Shown here piece after piece: positions 8,982-18,701 of a stretch of 64,000 nt of DNA (its first letter is position 1; every line of letters begins with the position of its first letter). Below the pieces are notes generated by a model, which was given only the letters and a program-made list of their open reading frames with translations, searched no databases and was not told the origin of the DNA. The translations under genes were made by a program, and so were the position numbers. Source of the DNA: Sporosarcina sp. ZBG7A. Lineage in GTDB: Bacteria; Bacillota; Bacilli; Bacillales_A; Planococcaceae. The stretch lies in assembly GCF_000813425.1 (NCBI RefSeq), contig NZ_JWIB01000032.1, positions 1-64,000 on the forward strand, given 5' to 3'.

Positions 8982-9830
8982 ATGTCTGAAACGCAAGTTC
9001 CAAAGAATACTCAAGACAAAAAAGGGATGAGCCGTCGTAATTTCATGAAGAACACGGGTCTCCTTGCCGGCGGTTTAGTCGGCGGTGGTTTGTTCGGTGG
9101 TTTGATCACGAATCAGATGAAGAAACAGCCAGCGAGTGACAAAAAACCTGCAGCGTCTGAGAACAAGGACATGGAAGCTCGTACGTTCTTCAGTAAAACC
9201 GAAGATTTCGAAACGATTTCCGCTGCTACTGAACGACTTTTCCCTGAAGACAAGGCTGGCCCAGGGGCAATCGCTCTTGGAGTTCCTTACTTCATCGACC
9301 GTCAGCTATCTAGCGACTGGGGGTCTAACGCAAAAGAATACATGAAGGGACCGTTCCCGCAAAACCAGGAAGCGGCCTATTATGAGGACCAAAGCAAGGA
9401 CCAGAATAAGCAAGGACCTAACTCGGTGACACAGGTGGCTGCACCGACTCCACGCTATCAGACACGTATGAACCGTGGTGAGATCTTTAGAGAAGGTGTC
9501 AAGACACTTCAAGACACAGCACAGTCGAAGCATAAGAAGAAATTCTTTGAACTCGAAGGTGAACAAATGGATGAAATCCTAACAATGTTGGAAGAAGGAA
9601 AAGTTCGTATGAACGGAATCCATTCAACTGTTTTCTTTAACCTCTTGCTGCAAACAACCATTGAAGGTGCGTACGCAGACCCTGTTTATGGTGGAAACCG
9701 TAATATGGCAGGCTGGAAGATGAAAGAATTCCCTGGACCTCGTATGGGGTATCTTGGACAAATTGAAGATGAAGAATTCGCAGTAATGAAGCAGGAAAGC
9801 CTACGCGATTATCAAGAAATGTGGGGCTAG
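8982..9830 (+). CDS. Tat-exported gluconate 2-dehydrogenase subunit 3 family protein
   Basis: This 282-residue protein belongs to the small-subunit family found beside periplasmic or extracytoplasmic GMC dehydrogenases. The N-terminus holds a twin-arginine signal, S-R-R-N-F-M-K at 17-23, followed by a glycine/leucine-rich hydrophobic stretch to about residue 43. I place the start at the ATG at 8982, directly after AAAGGAGGAG; a longer reading from 8904 is unlikely. The next gene starts 11 bases after the stop. The subunit is thought to carry the flavoprotein partner through the Tat system, as a hitchhiker. Confidence 0.87.
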   Translation: MSETQVPKNTQDKKGMSRRNFMKNTGLLAGGLVGGGLFGGLITNQMKKQPASDKKPAASENKDMEARTFFSKTEDFETISAATERLFPEDKAGPGAIALGVPYFIDRQLSSDWGSNAKEYMKGPFPQNQEAAYYEDQSKDQNKQGPNSVTQVAAPTPRYQTRMNRGEIFREGVKTLQDTAQSKHKKKFFELEGEQMDEILTMLEEGKVRMNGIHSTVFFNLLLQTTIEGAYADPVYGGNRNMAGWKMKEFPGPRMGYLGQIEDEEFAVMKQESLRDYQEMWG

Positions 9831-9841
9831 GAGGAAACTAA

Positions 9842-11587
9842 ATGGCTAAAAAACTAGAAAAAGTAGACGTTGTTGTTGTAGGTAGTGGCTGGGCTGGCGG
9901 TATTGTATCTGCCGAAGCTGCAAAAGCAGGACATAAAGTCGTAACACTTGAACGAGGAAAACCTGTAGATCGTGGCGACTATGTTGGTGTAAAGGACGAA
10001 CTTCGCTTTTCAGATCGCTATGAAATGATGCAGAACCTAGCTCCTGAAACGATTACATCACGAAATACATTGGACGAAGAGGCATTGCCGGTTCGTACAA
10101 GAAATGAAATGATGGCAGGAACCGACTTAGGCGGAGGTAGTGTCCACTGGGCTGGAGCTACGTATCGCTGGAGACCGATTGACTTCGAAATCCGTTCTAA
10201 AACGATTGAGCGCTACGGCGAAAAGAAAATCCCTGAAGGCATGATCATTCGTGACTGGGGTATTACGTACGATGAGATGGAACCGTATTATGATAAGTGG
10301 GAAAAAACAGCGGGGATTTCAGGGGAACCGGATCCACTTGGCGACAAGAGATCAAGCGATTATCCTAACCCTCCTATGAAGGAGTCGCCAGCAATCCGTT
10401 TGTTTAAAGATACAACGAAAAAGATGGGCTACCATCCCTATCAAGTAGCCTCTGCCAACCTTTCACAATCGTATAAGAATCCAGATGGCGAAACAATTGC
10501 TCAATGTATGTTCTGCTCATTCTGTACGGAGTATGGGTGTGACTTTGGTGCAAAATCAGACCCACTTGTAACCGTAATCCCGACAGCGATCAAAACAGGT
10601 AACTGTGAAATTCGTACAAACTCTCTTGTTCGTCGTGTATTGCACGAAAACGGTAAGGCTACAGGCGTGATGTATGTCGACCTTCGGACAGGTATTGAAT
10701 ATATTCAGCCAGCAGATGTCGTTGTGCTTGGGGCATTCTCGTTTACAAACAACCGACTTCTCATGCTTTCGAAAATCGGTGAGCAATATGATCCGGTGAC
10801 GCGTAAAGGTGTCATTGGCCGTAACTTCAATGGTCAATTCAACATTACATTCCTAGGAGCACGCGGCTTCTTCGATAAAAAGAAATTCAATTTATTCATG
10901 GGAGCTGGAGCACTCGGCGGAACATTGAGTGACTTCGCTGGCGATAATTTCGACCACACTGACCTTGACTTCATCAACGGTGGTGGAATTGAATTACGTC
11001 AGTATGGTCATGGACCGATTGCAACGAACAGTGTTCCAAAAGGAACAAAAGGCTGGGGTCCAGAATTTAAAGAGAAATCTGTCCACTACACAAACCGTAG
11101 TTTAGTTGCTTGGTATACTCCAGCGGTTATGTCATGGTGGCACAACTATACGTCTCTCGATCCAACGTATACGGATGAGTTCGGAGACCCATTGCTACGA
11201 ATCACTAACAAATATACAGATCATGATAAAGCTATGGCTAAATTCGGCATTGAAAAATGTACGGGAATCATGGAAAAAATGGGTGCGGACATTGTCGACC
11301 CAGACAGCATCCCCGAAGAGTTCGATCACATTTATGATGGTGGTCACTATGCAGGCGGCGTGAGTATGGGTGAAAACCCAGAAACGTCTGCTATCAATAA
11401 CTACTTGCAACTGTGGGATATGGAAAACCTATTCGTCGTTGGCGGATCTGCGTTCCCACAATTCGGTGGTCACCACCCTACTGCAACGATCGGTGCACTT
11501 TCGTACCGCGCTTCAGAAGGGGTTATCAAGTACTTGAAAGAACCAGGTCTTCTTACACAACCTAAAAAAGAAGGCGCGAAAGCATAA
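9842..11587 (+). CDS. GMC family oxidoreductase, dehydrogenase large subunit
   Basis: This 581-residue FAD enzyme has the Rossmann motif G-S-G-W-A-G-G at about 15-21, the Gly-rich G-G-G-S-V-H-W-A-G-A segment, and the C-terminal G-G-H-H-P-T-A-T-I-G-A segment with the catalytic histidine region of the gluconate 2-dehydrogenase/sorbitol dehydrogenase branch. It has no signal peptide, in line with export together with the Tat-bearing subunit just upstream. A cysteine-rich stretch (C-M-F-C-S-F-C-T-E-Y-G-C) at about 222-233 could bind metal. The substrate (sugar acid, sugar or alcohol) is not known. No cytochrome subunit gene follows, so the electron acceptor is unclear. Confidence 0.87.
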   Translation: MAKKLEKVDVVVVGSGWAGGIVSAEAAKAGHKVVTLERGKPVDRGDYVGVKDELRFSDRYEMMQNLAPETITSRNTLDEEALPVRTRNEMMAGTDLGGGSVHWAGATYRWRPIDFEIRSKTIERYGEKKIPEGMIIRDWGITYDEMEPYYDKWEKTAGISGEPDPLGDKRSSDYPNPPMKESPAIRLFKDTTKKMGYHPYQVASANLSQSYKNPDGETIAQCMFCSFCTEYGCDFGAKSDPLVTVIPTAIKTGNCEIRTNSLVRRVLHENGKATGVMYVDLRTGIEYIQPADVVVLGAFSFTNNRLLMLSKIGEQYDPVTRKGVIGRNFNGQFNITFLGARGFFDKKKFNLFMGAGALGGTLSDFAGDNFDHTDLDFINGGGIELRQYGHGPIATNSVPKGTKGWGPEFKEKSVHYTNRSLVAWYTPAVMSWWHNYTSLDPTYTDEFGDPLLRITNKYTDHDKAMAKFGIEKCTGIMEKMGADIVDPDSIPEEFDHIYDGGHYAGGVSMGENPETSAINNYLQLWDMENLFVVGGSAFPQFGGHHPTATIGALSYRASEGVIKYLKEPGLLTQPKKEGAKA

Positions 11588-11600
11588 CTAACTGAAATAC

Positions 11601-11653
11601 AAAAGGACTGTCCAGAACGTCAGTAAACACTGACTTCTGTGACAGTCCTTTTT
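11601..11653. terminator. bidirectional terminator between convergent genes
   Basis: A long hairpin with arms AAAGGACTGTC and GACAGTCCTTT, an inner pair GTCAG/CTGAC, and T-runs on both strands serves the GMC gene (plus) and the antiporter gene (minus). Confidence 0.9.
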
Positions 11654-11666
11654 CTATCCTCACTAC

Positions 11667-13619
11667 TCAGTCTTGCAGTTGGAGGCTACTTTCAATGGCT
11701 AGTAGGTTTTCTCGATATCGCCTCATCTCGCCTCTCGTAATATCTCCTTTTTCAAATGCTATCTGGATGAAACTCCTTTCAGTATGAAGGGCAAAATCAA
11801 TCCATTCATGCAAATGATGTGCTGCTTCTTTTGGTAGACCATAGCCCCCCATTCTTTCATAATTCAACAGGAAGGCTTCGATGAGCTCTGCTGAGAATTG
11901 ACCGTCTTCGAGTGATTTCAATTTCTCTGTTATGAATTGCCCATTGCTTTGCAGGAGAATCATCCGCTGTTCTTTGCGTTGTTCTGCTGTGAGCGGTGTC
12001 AAATGCATTCCTTGAAGATGTTTTTTCAAAAGTCGGCTGTAAAACGCATTAACTCTATACTTTTTCTCTTTCGAAATTTTATAAAGTCGTTTGTTCAACC
12101 TTCTAAGAACCGGGAATGCAAGTTGGATACGGATACGGTCCTGCCTTACTAACTCCCGTGTATTCTCCAGCTGCCAATCCATAATCAGTTGGCGTAGTTT
12201 TCTCTCACTATTGTTCATTTCCTTTAAATTGCTGAGGGAAAAAATCCGGTCGTTGTACATCCGAATCACTTTGCCAATCGCTCTCTTATTCTCACTCGTC
12301 CTATGTTTTCTTAATTCTTTTTTCACTTCTCGAAGCATTTCAATTTCCCACTCATTGTCATGTTGAAGCATAGTCCCTTCAACTTTGGGTGCGAACAAAT
12401 GCATTGTGAAGTTAGCAAGCAATAGGGTCAATAATATAACCCCTGCGGCGATGAACAGCAACAGATCACGCCCCTCGAACGGCGTACCATCACTTAAAAA
12501 TAACGGAAGGGACAGTACACTGACTAATGTAATAGTCCCTCTCACTCCAGAAACTGTATAGAGTAGAGTATCCGATATTCTTCTTTTGCTCACAAATTCA
12601 GTTGTTTTCTGGAAATTATTGAATAGAACAATCCACAAGAACCGCAAGCCAAGCAGTACTAAAGTAATCGCTAAAATGTAGCCAAGTAGAGTGATGATTT
12701 CAAGATGTTGATCATTTAAAATCGTTTGCAAAATACTTGGAATCTGAGTCCCTAGCAATACAAAAACGATTCCATTCAAACTGAATGAAATGACTGACCA
12801 GGTGTTTCTGGACAATAAATTCAGTTGTGCGACTTCGACATTCAGCTTCTTATAGCTAAGTGAGTGGACAATCCCCCCGCTCACTACCGCTAAGATACCA
12901 TTAACTCCCACTTTTTCAGCAATCACAAATATTAGAAATGGCAAAAGTACTTCCATGAGGATAAACGACGTGCTATTTTCAATCCCCAGTTCGCGAAGTC
13001 GTCTCATCAGTGCGATTTCTAAGAAACTCAACACTGCGCCAAGGATAATTCCACCGATAGAAATGATTATAAAAGTAGTACTCGCTTGGAACAATGAAAA
13101 TGTTCCTGTCATTAAAGCAGCCACTGCAAATTGAAAGGATACAAGGCCTGACGCATCATTGATCAGCGATTCTCCTTCGAGCGTATGCATGATTTTATGG
13201 GGAACTTTCACTTTTTCCGCCAATGCACTAACTGCAACTGCATCTGTAGGCGCAAGTGCAGCAGCGAGCGCAAACGCGGCCGCTAATGGTAAGGATGGCA
13301 GCAGTAAGTGGATGAATCCTCCGAGCAGCCCAACAGTAATAAATACCAGGCCAATTGAGAGAGACAAGATTGATTTACGCTCTCGCCAAATTGCTTTTTT
13401 ATCTACATTCACTCCATCGTTGAACAAGATCGGGGCTATGAAAAGAAGCAGGAATAGTTCTGGACTTAACTCTAGTGAATGATTTGTCAGTGGAATGGCT
13501 AGCACAATCCCTAAGGCGACCTGGATAAGTGGGATTGCAATGGTAGGTAAAAACCGATTAAGTACATTGGATAGAAAAACCGCGCTCAGCATGAGCAAAA
13601 TTATTTCAAAGATTTCCAT
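11667..13619 (-). CDS. CPA1 family Na+/H+ antiporter
   Basis: This 650-residue membrane transporter has about a dozen transmembrane helices (to about residue 410) and a long hydrophilic C-terminal domain. Family motifs include A-P-T-D-A-V-A-V at 123-130 and E-G-E-S-L-I-N-D-A-S-G-L-V at 148-160, whose acidic residues bind the exchanged cation. It should exchange cytoplasmic Na+ (or K+) for outside protons in pH and salt homeostasis, similar in size to Bacillus NhaK. The gene stands alone, convergent with the GMC operon. Confidence 0.9.
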   Translation of the reverse strand: MEIFEIILLMLSAVFLSNVLNRFLPTIAIPLIQVALGIVLAIPLTNHSLELSPELFLLLFIAPILFNDGVNVDKKAIWRERKSILSLSIGLVFITVGLLGGFIHLLLPSLPLAAAFALAAALAPTDAVAVSALAEKVKVPHKIMHTLEGESLINDASGLVSFQFAVAALMTGTFSLFQASTTFIIISIGGIILGAVLSFLEIALMRRLRELGIENSTSFILMEVLLPFLIFVIAEKVGVNGILAVVSGGIVHSLSYKKLNVEVAQLNLLSRNTWSVISFSLNGIVFVLLGTQIPSILQTILNDQHLEIITLLGYILAITLVLLGLRFLWIVLFNNFQKTTEFVSKRRISDTLLYTVSGVRGTITLVSVLSLPLFLSDGTPFEGRDLLLFIAAGVILLTLLLANFTMHLFAPKVEGTMLQHDNEWEIEMLREVKKELRKHRTSENKRAIGKVIRMYNDRIFSLSNLKEMNNSERKLRQLIMDWQLENTRELVRQDRIRIQLAFPVLRRLNKRLYKISKEKKYRVNAFYSRLLKKHLQGMHLTPLTAEQRKEQRMILLQSNGQFITEKLKSLEDGQFSAELIEAFLLNYERMGGYGLPKEAAHHLHEWIDFALHTERSFIQIAFEKGDITRGEMRRYRENLLAIESSLQLQD

Positions 13620-13885
13620 TCCTTCACCTTCTTTATGGTTGATTCACTTTTATGTCTTGTAGTTGTAAGTATGCTCTTAGGTACAGTAATATATAGCGCC
13701 TAAAAGAGCCTGCCGAATATATATTAACAGCCGCTCCACCTTAAAAATTATACGGTAAACTATGCTATTTAGACACTAAAAAGCAAGAGGTTATAAACCA
13801 GTCACATCTATCCTAGCTATTATGGGTGGTTTAATTTTCTAAATGAATGGTATAAATAGGTATAGAGTTTAGGAGGAGTGATTCG

Positions 13886-14380
13886 ATGAAAGTAAATGAG
13901 GAAGCACGCAAAAAGCTATTGGATACAGTAAATGGTCTCAGTGATGAAGAGCTGAACTGGAAAGCCTCTGAAGACAAGTGGTCCATCCGCCAAGTGCTAG
14001 AGCACCTTTATTTAATGGAAGGCAGCGTTGCAAAGGCAATTCAATCGCAACTCACAAAGGGAGAACCTCATGAAACGGCCGACAAACCAATTGAGCGGAC
14101 AGTCGATCGGTCAACAAAAGTTGAAGCGCCTGACTTCGCAACACCTAGTGAATCCTTTGCTACAGCTGCGGAGTTGAAGGATAAACTAAACGCATCCCAC
14201 ACCTTGCTTCAACAACTTGAAGATACTATTCCCACTGAACAGCTGAAGGAGAGATCTTATCCACATCCTGTGTTTGGTGACATGAGCTTAGACCAGTGGA
14301 TTCCATTCGTCGGATACCATGAGTTACGGCATATTGAACAGATCCAAGAAGTAAAAGAATCCATGAATGTTACAAAATAA
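13886..14380 (+). CDS. DinB family protein
   Basis: This 164-residue four-helix-bundle protein of the DinB/YfiT superfamily has three candidate metal-binding histidines, H40 (V-L-E-H-L-Y), H145 and H149 (Y-H-E-L-R-H). Some relatives are thiol-dependent S-transferases using bacillithiol, but no activity can be assigned. A perfect TAGGAGGAG ribosome binding site precedes the start. Single gene with its own terminator. Confidence 0.87.
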   Translation: MKVNEEARKKLLDTVNGLSDEELNWKASEDKWSIRQVLEHLYLMEGSVAKAIQSQLTKGEPHETADKPIERTVDRSTKVEAPDFATPSESFATAAELKDKLNASHTLLQQLEDTIPTEQLKERSYPHPVFGDMSLDQWIPFVGYHELRHIEQIQEVKESMNVTK

Positions 14381-14407
14381 GTTCCAGATTGCACTATGAA
14401 ATGATAG

Positions 14408-14446
14408 AAAGGCCGAGACGCTTTGAAGACGTCTCGGCCTTTCTTT
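14408..14446. terminator. bidirectional terminator
   Basis: Hairpin arms AAAGGCCGAGACG and CGTCTCGGCCTTT with T-runs on both sides end the DinB gene (plus) and the AlgX-like gene (minus). Confidence 0.92.
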
Positions 14447-14454
14447 TACATTTT

Positions 14455-15579
14455 TTATTGGCGTAGCCAAATCAAGTTCTCGTCTTCTGCAAAACCAGCG
14501 ATATTGTACACAAATAACACATCTTGAATCTCTTTTTCTTTAACGACTTGTGCCATATCCCTATGGTCATAACGCAAATCGACCATATAGATTTCTTCAA
14601 AGTGATTCGCTAGAAATGGAACGAGCGCATGGGCGTATGAGTCTTTGAAGATCATCAGTTTTCGTCCGTTTTTCACATTGGAATGGATGGTTACAGCACG
14701 ATGATTGCCGCCTAAAAACAATGAATACTGATCACGTTTTTCAAGAAACTCCCATGCATATAGTGAATCCATTTTCGATTGACCATCGTCAATGTCGACG
14801 TCATAGGATACATGAAACTTCGGCTCAAACACGTCGATTTCATCTGATTCAACTGAGGGGTCATTTGCCTTTGCGTCATACGTTCCCCTGAAGTTTTTAG
14901 ACACGGTCCGAATGGCAAACTCATCTGAAGATAACGGAGCCATTCCCATTTTCTCCATCGCCGCGCGGTAAGCTACATACGCCCCGTGTGTCGTCCAGTG
15001 ATGGTCTGTGTGGAAATAGATCGGCTGCTCTTTTGCCGCTTTTAATGCGCCGGTTGCATCTATCCAGCTGATATCTCCTTTCACTTGTTCTTCGACGCGT
15101 TGAATAGCAGCTGTTTCACTTGCTGTTTGCGCGAATTTCGGCAACTTATCAGGATATATTTCGATAGAGGTCGGGGCAAGTAGTCCGTAAACTGAAACAC
15201 CTTTTGTCTTCTCAAGAAACCGTGAAATACTCTCACTATTGGCATCGAGTTGCTCTGAAGGGGGTTCAAACTTCTCAAACAAATAGCCGTCTTCCCCGAA
15301 GTACACTCCATTGTTATCCTTTTTCAAAACAACTTTTTGAGCAGTTGCTTTGATGCTTGTCCAAAAACGTTTATGAACGAACTGATCACTTAAGTACGTT
15401 TCTACATCTTTTGTAAACGCTCCTGATGTGATTCTGTCCAGAGACACTTCGGGGAATTGCATCAGTGGACGATTTTCTGCCTGTGAAAACGGTTGGTCTT
15501 CCGCCAATAGATTCATGCATGCAACCCCACCAATAAAAACGGCAAATACGACAATCATTATTGTATTTAATCGTTTCAC
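14455..15579 (-). CDS. AlgX/DHHW family protein (SGNH-like acetyltransferase)
   Basis: This 374-residue protein has an N-terminal signal-anchor helix (about 5-24) and an extracytoplasmic SGNH-like domain. The D-H-H-W motif (about residues 185-190) and the later K-D-S-Y-A-H-A-L segment match the DHHW/AlgX/AlgJ group, which carries acetyl groups onto extracellular polysaccharides. It follows the MBOAT gene with a gap of 39 bases, as in alginate-type O-acetylation systems. The polymer it modifies is not evident here; no polysaccharide biosynthesis genes adjoin. Confidence 0.82.
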   Translation of the reverse strand: MKRLNTIMIVVFAVFIGGVACMNLLAEDQPFSQAENRPLMQFPEVSLDRITSGAFTKDVETYLSDQFVHKRFWTSIKATAQKVVLKKDNNGVYFGEDGYLFEKFEPPSEQLDANSESISRFLEKTKGVSVYGLLAPTSIEIYPDKLPKFAQTASETAAIQRVEEQVKGDISWIDATGALKAAKEQPIYFHTDHHWTTHGAYVAYRAAMEKMGMAPLSSDEFAIRTVSKNFRGTYDAKANDPSVESDEIDVFEPKFHVSYDVDIDDGQSKMDSLYAWEFLEKRDQYSLFLGGNHRAVTIHSNVKNGRKLMIFKDSYAHALVPFLANHFEEIYMVDLRYDHRDMAQVVKEKEIQDVLFVYNIAGFAEDENLIWLRQ

Positions 15580-15618
15580 AGTTCTTCCCCTCCTGTCTTG
15601 TTCGAATTTCAGATTGTG

Positions 15619-17043
15619 TTAGAAACGGAAGTACAGGAATGGATTAAACGAGTCGTCGACTAAGTATGCAGTCGATAGGAAGAGAATCGCCATGAAAAAG
15701 ACCACCTGCAAAGCTGTCTGGATCCATTCGTTTCGAATGATTTCACTACGTTCGACACACTGCTTCCACAGTCGCGTAAACAGCGGTGTTGATAAAAGTC
15801 CGGCAACCAGCAACAAAACGCCATTTGTATAAAGATCATATAGAAATGCTGTATCGTAGAGGGGGCGTCCTCCCAGCCCGACCATCACTTGCGCATAGCG
15901 AATCCCTTCGTTAATATCTTCAAAGACGAATAACACCCAGCTGAACAAGATGGCGATGAGTAAATAACCATGCTGGACAAAACGTGGGAGCTTTTCCAGC
16001 CATTTGAGTAGACCCGCGCGTTCAATCCCAATCAACACTCCGAAATACAATCCCCACAACACATAATTCCAACTGGCTCCATGCCATAATCCAGTCAATC
16101 CCCAGACGATGAACAAATTCCGATAAAGCACAAACTGTCCCTTTCGATTGCCCCCAAGCGGAATGTAGACGTAATCTCTGAACCAGGAACCGAGTGTAAT
16201 ATGCCAACGCCGCCAAAATTCAGAAGCATTCTTCGCGATATATGGATACTTGAAGTTTGTTGGGAAGCTAAATCCAAACATTTTTCCAAGACCTATCGCC
16301 ATGTCCGAATAGCCACTGAAGTCAAAGTAAATCTGGAACGCAAATGCAATAATGCCGAGCCATGCAGCTAATACAGTCAGGTCTGAAACACCCTGGCTTT
16401 CAACACTAGCCCACAGTTGGCCGATTGAATTGGCGATCAACACCTTCTTACCGAGTCCGATGATGAATATCCGAACACCATCAGCAAATTGACTGAGCTG
16501 AAACGTCCGATTCATCAATTCTTTCTCTATAATTTCATAGCGTACAATAGGTCCTGCAATCAGTTGAGGGAATAAGGAGACATAGAGCGCAAATGTTATG
16601 ATATTCTTTTGCGGACGGACATTCCCTCGGTACACATCGATCGCGTAGGACATCGTTTGAAACGTATAAAACGAAATACCGATTGGTAGTGGCAAATCCA
16701 ATGGTTCAACGCCTGTTCCTATGATGGAGTTGATACTTCCAATTAGAAAGTCAGCATACTTAAAAAATGATAAAACAGCTAAATTTACAACGAGTGAGGA
16801 CACGAGTCCCAATTTTGCATAGAGTGGCCGTATTTCTCGATACCGTCCGATAATACGACCATGTATGTAATCCGTTAGTGCAGAAAAAATCATTAAAATT
16901 ATGTAAACAGGTTCGCCCCATGCATAAAAAAACAGGCTAACACCAAGCAACGTGAAGTTTTTCATCGCGCGTGGACTGATGTAATAGAGTAAAAGTGCTA
17001 TAGGCAAAAAGAAAAAGAGAAACGTTAAACTGCTGAATACCAT
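15619..17043 (-). CDS. MBOAT family O-acyltransferase (AlgI-like)
   Basis: This 474-residue polytopic membrane-bound O-acyltransferase resembles AlgI, PatA and DltB. The conserved W-R-R-W-H-I-T-L segment and the catalytic histidine in G-L-W-H-G-A-S-W are present. It should move acetyl groups from cytoplasmic acetyl-CoA across the membrane for the DHHW partner. I start at the ATG at 17043, nine bases after GAGGGAG; an earlier GTG at 17082 would lie inside the upstream terminator hairpin. First enzyme gene of the pair. Confidence 0.87.
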   Translation of the reverse strand: MVFSSLTFLFFFLPIALLLYYISPRAMKNFTLLGVSLFFYAWGEPVYIILMIFSALTDYIHGRIIGRYREIRPLYAKLGLVSSLVVNLAVLSFFKYADFLIGSINSIIGTGVEPLDLPLPIGISFYTFQTMSYAIDVYRGNVRPQKNIITFALYVSLFPQLIAGPIVRYEIIEKELMNRTFQLSQFADGVRIFIIGLGKKVLIANSIGQLWASVESQGVSDLTVLAAWLGIIAFAFQIYFDFSGYSDMAIGLGKMFGFSFPTNFKYPYIAKNASEFWRRWHITLGSWFRDYVYIPLGGNRKGQFVLYRNLFIVWGLTGLWHGASWNYVLWGLYFGVLIGIERAGLLKWLEKLPRFVQHGYLLIAILFSWVLFVFEDINEGIRYAQVMVGLGGRPLYDTAFLYDLYTNGVLLLVAGLLSTPLFTRLWKQCVERSEIIRNEWIQTALQVVFFMAILFLSTAYLVDDSFNPFLYFRF

Positions 17044-17072
17044 GCGCGACACTCCCTCACCAAACCAATTAG

Positions 17073-17098
17073 AAAAAGGCACACACTGTGCCTTTTAG
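17073..17098 (-). terminator. internal terminator/attenuator between DUF4358 gene and MBOAT gene
   Basis: Short perfect hairpin AAGGCACA/TGTGCCTT with T-rich 3' side on the minus strand, four bases after the lipoprotein stop codon. It should lower transcription into the acyltransferase pair relative to the lipoprotein gene. Confidence 0.75.
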
Positions 17099-17102
17099 TT
17101 TG

Positions 17103-17648
17103 TTAGAAACTTTCGTTGAATGCTTTCTCAACTGCTTCCGGATTTGTATATGTCACATACAAAAGGAATTTCCCTTTTGTGATGATTTTATTGTTCTTCA
17201 CTTTTTCATATTGATCAGGTAAGTATCGCTCCCAAGTTTGAACTTGTGAAGCCAGTTCGTTTTCAAGTGATTTTTTCAATTCAGCGACCTGTTCTTCATC
17301 TTTTGCTTCCAGTACGATGATCTCATCTGCATTGACGTTCATTAGTGCAGCTATGACTGTCCCATTTGCGAATAATTCAGGATTCATCTTCATTTTTTCA
17401 ATCCAAATATTCGCTACGGAATTTTCATCTTTTGTATCTTTCAAATCCACTTCTTGATGGGTTTGACTCGTATCGTCTACACCTTCAGCTTTCAAATCTT
17501 CCGAAACTTGGTCCTTAATGTTCGAAACGATGTCTGTGAACTTCACTTCAGAGGCCTGTTCCTTATTCGGTTCGCCCGAAGACTGACTGCCACAAGCCGC
17601 CATCATGACTGCCATGCACAATACTACGATTCCTGCTAACTTCTTCAT
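17103..17648 (-). CDS. DUF4358 domain lipoprotein
   Basis: This 181-residue protein starts with a lipoprotein signal peptide (basic K-K, hydrophobic core, lipobox A-A-C near residue 19), followed by a Ser/Glu-rich linker and a DUF4358 domain. DUF4358 proteins often sit beside MBOAT/DHHW pairs in Firmicutes, as here, so a role in the surface O-acetylation machine is likely, but the function is unknown. The ATG at 17648 follows GAGGGGA with a five-base gap; an earlier GTG six codons upstream is less likely. Confidence 0.82.
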   Translation of the reverse strand: MKKLAGIVVLCMAVMMAACGSQSSGEPNKEQASEVKFTDIVSNIKDQVSEDLKAEGVDDTSQTHQEVDLKDTKDENSVANIWIEKMKMNPELFANGTVIAALMNVNADEIIVLEAKDEEQVAELKKSLENELASQVQTWERYLPDQYEKVKNNKIITKGKFLLYVTYTNPEAVEKAFNESF

Positions 17649-17841
17649 AAAATCCCCTCGATTCACTAAATGTTCGTTCCTATTAGAAGTAGTCGGATGA
17701 ACTGATAAAAAGTTTCATTGTTATTTCGAAAAAGTGAGGTCCCCCTAAAATACCTTCACTGAAACTCTACATGAAATCAGAACGTCAAATTTCATAATGA
17801 TGATTGGTTTTTACGAGAGGAATATTAATGAAATATCTTAA

Positions 17842-18681
17842 TCAATAAAGTTTTGTAGAGATATTTGCAGAAATCTCGGTCTGAATTTCTTCAGCTTTTT
17901 CTACATCCTTCACAGCCAATCCGGTACACAAAACATCAATTAAAAACAATTGGGCGATTTTCGATACTAACGACCCGCTATCCAGCGGATTTTCTTTCGC
18001 TGATCCGAGTAGAATATGATCTGCGTATTGACTCAAAGGTGATTTTAAGTAGTTCGTCAATACAATAATGGTGGCACCTTTTTCTTTTGCGATTTTAACA
18101 GAGTCGACGATATCCTTTGTACCACCTGAAATACTAATTGCGATGACCACACTATTTTCGTTCAAAGAAGACGCGAGCATCACTTGAAAATGTGGATCGA
18201 TGACAGCTGTCGCTTGGCGCCCTATACGGATCAGCCGGCTTTGCATATCGAGACCTGCAATCCCTGAAGAACCTACTCCAAAGATGACGATATTATTTTT
18301 CTGTTTGATCACCTCTATCGTACGCTGCAGTTCATTTTCATCAACAAGTCCTGCGGAGTCTTCAACAGCCCTTACCATATTATTGCGGATTTTATCCAAA
18401 TAAGTACCGTGCTCTGGCACAGTAGCATCTGCCGCCAACTCTTGTGCGTAGGAATACTTGAAATCTTGGAATCCTTTAAACTTAAGCTTCCTGAAAAAAC
18501 GAAGGACAGTTGCTTCTGCTACACCACTTGCCTCACACAATTCTGTGAGAGATAGGTAGATTACATGGGGTTCATTTGCAGTTAAATACGTATAGATTTT
18601 ATGCTCTGATTTGGTAAACTGCGGCTTATATTGCTCCATGAGCACCGAAGGTTTCATCCCTTTTAACGGTCCCGTTTGCAT
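17842..18681 (-). CDS. MurR/RpiR family transcriptional regulator of sialic acid genes
   Basis: This 279-residue regulator has an N-terminal HTH_6 domain (about 10-85) and a C-terminal SIS sugar-phosphate binding domain (about 125-260, with V-G-S-S-G-I-A near 137). RpiR proteins sense sugar phosphates, in sialic acid clusters typically N-acetylmannosamine 6-phosphate or GlcNAc 6-phosphate. GGAGGACG precedes the ATG. It lies last in the nan cluster, 20 bases after the kinase gene, and so may control its own operon through the TCAT-n-ATGA dyads upstream of the epimerase gene. Confidence 0.87.
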   Translation of the reverse strand: MQTGPLKGMKPSVLMEQYKPQFTKSEHKIYTYLTANEPHVIYLSLTELCEASGVAEATVLRFFRKLKFKGFQDFKYSYAQELAADATVPEHGTYLDKIRNNMVRAVEDSAGLVDENELQRTIEVIKQKNNIVIFGVGSSGIAGLDMQSRLIRIGRQATAVIDPHFQVMLASSLNENSVVIAISISGGTKDIVDSVKIAKEKGATIIVLTNYLKSPLSQYADHILLGSAKENPLDSGSLVSKIAQLFLIDVLCTGLAVKDVEKAEEIQTEISANISTKLY

Positions 18682-18701
18682 AGAAATCGTCCTCCGTCCT
18701 C

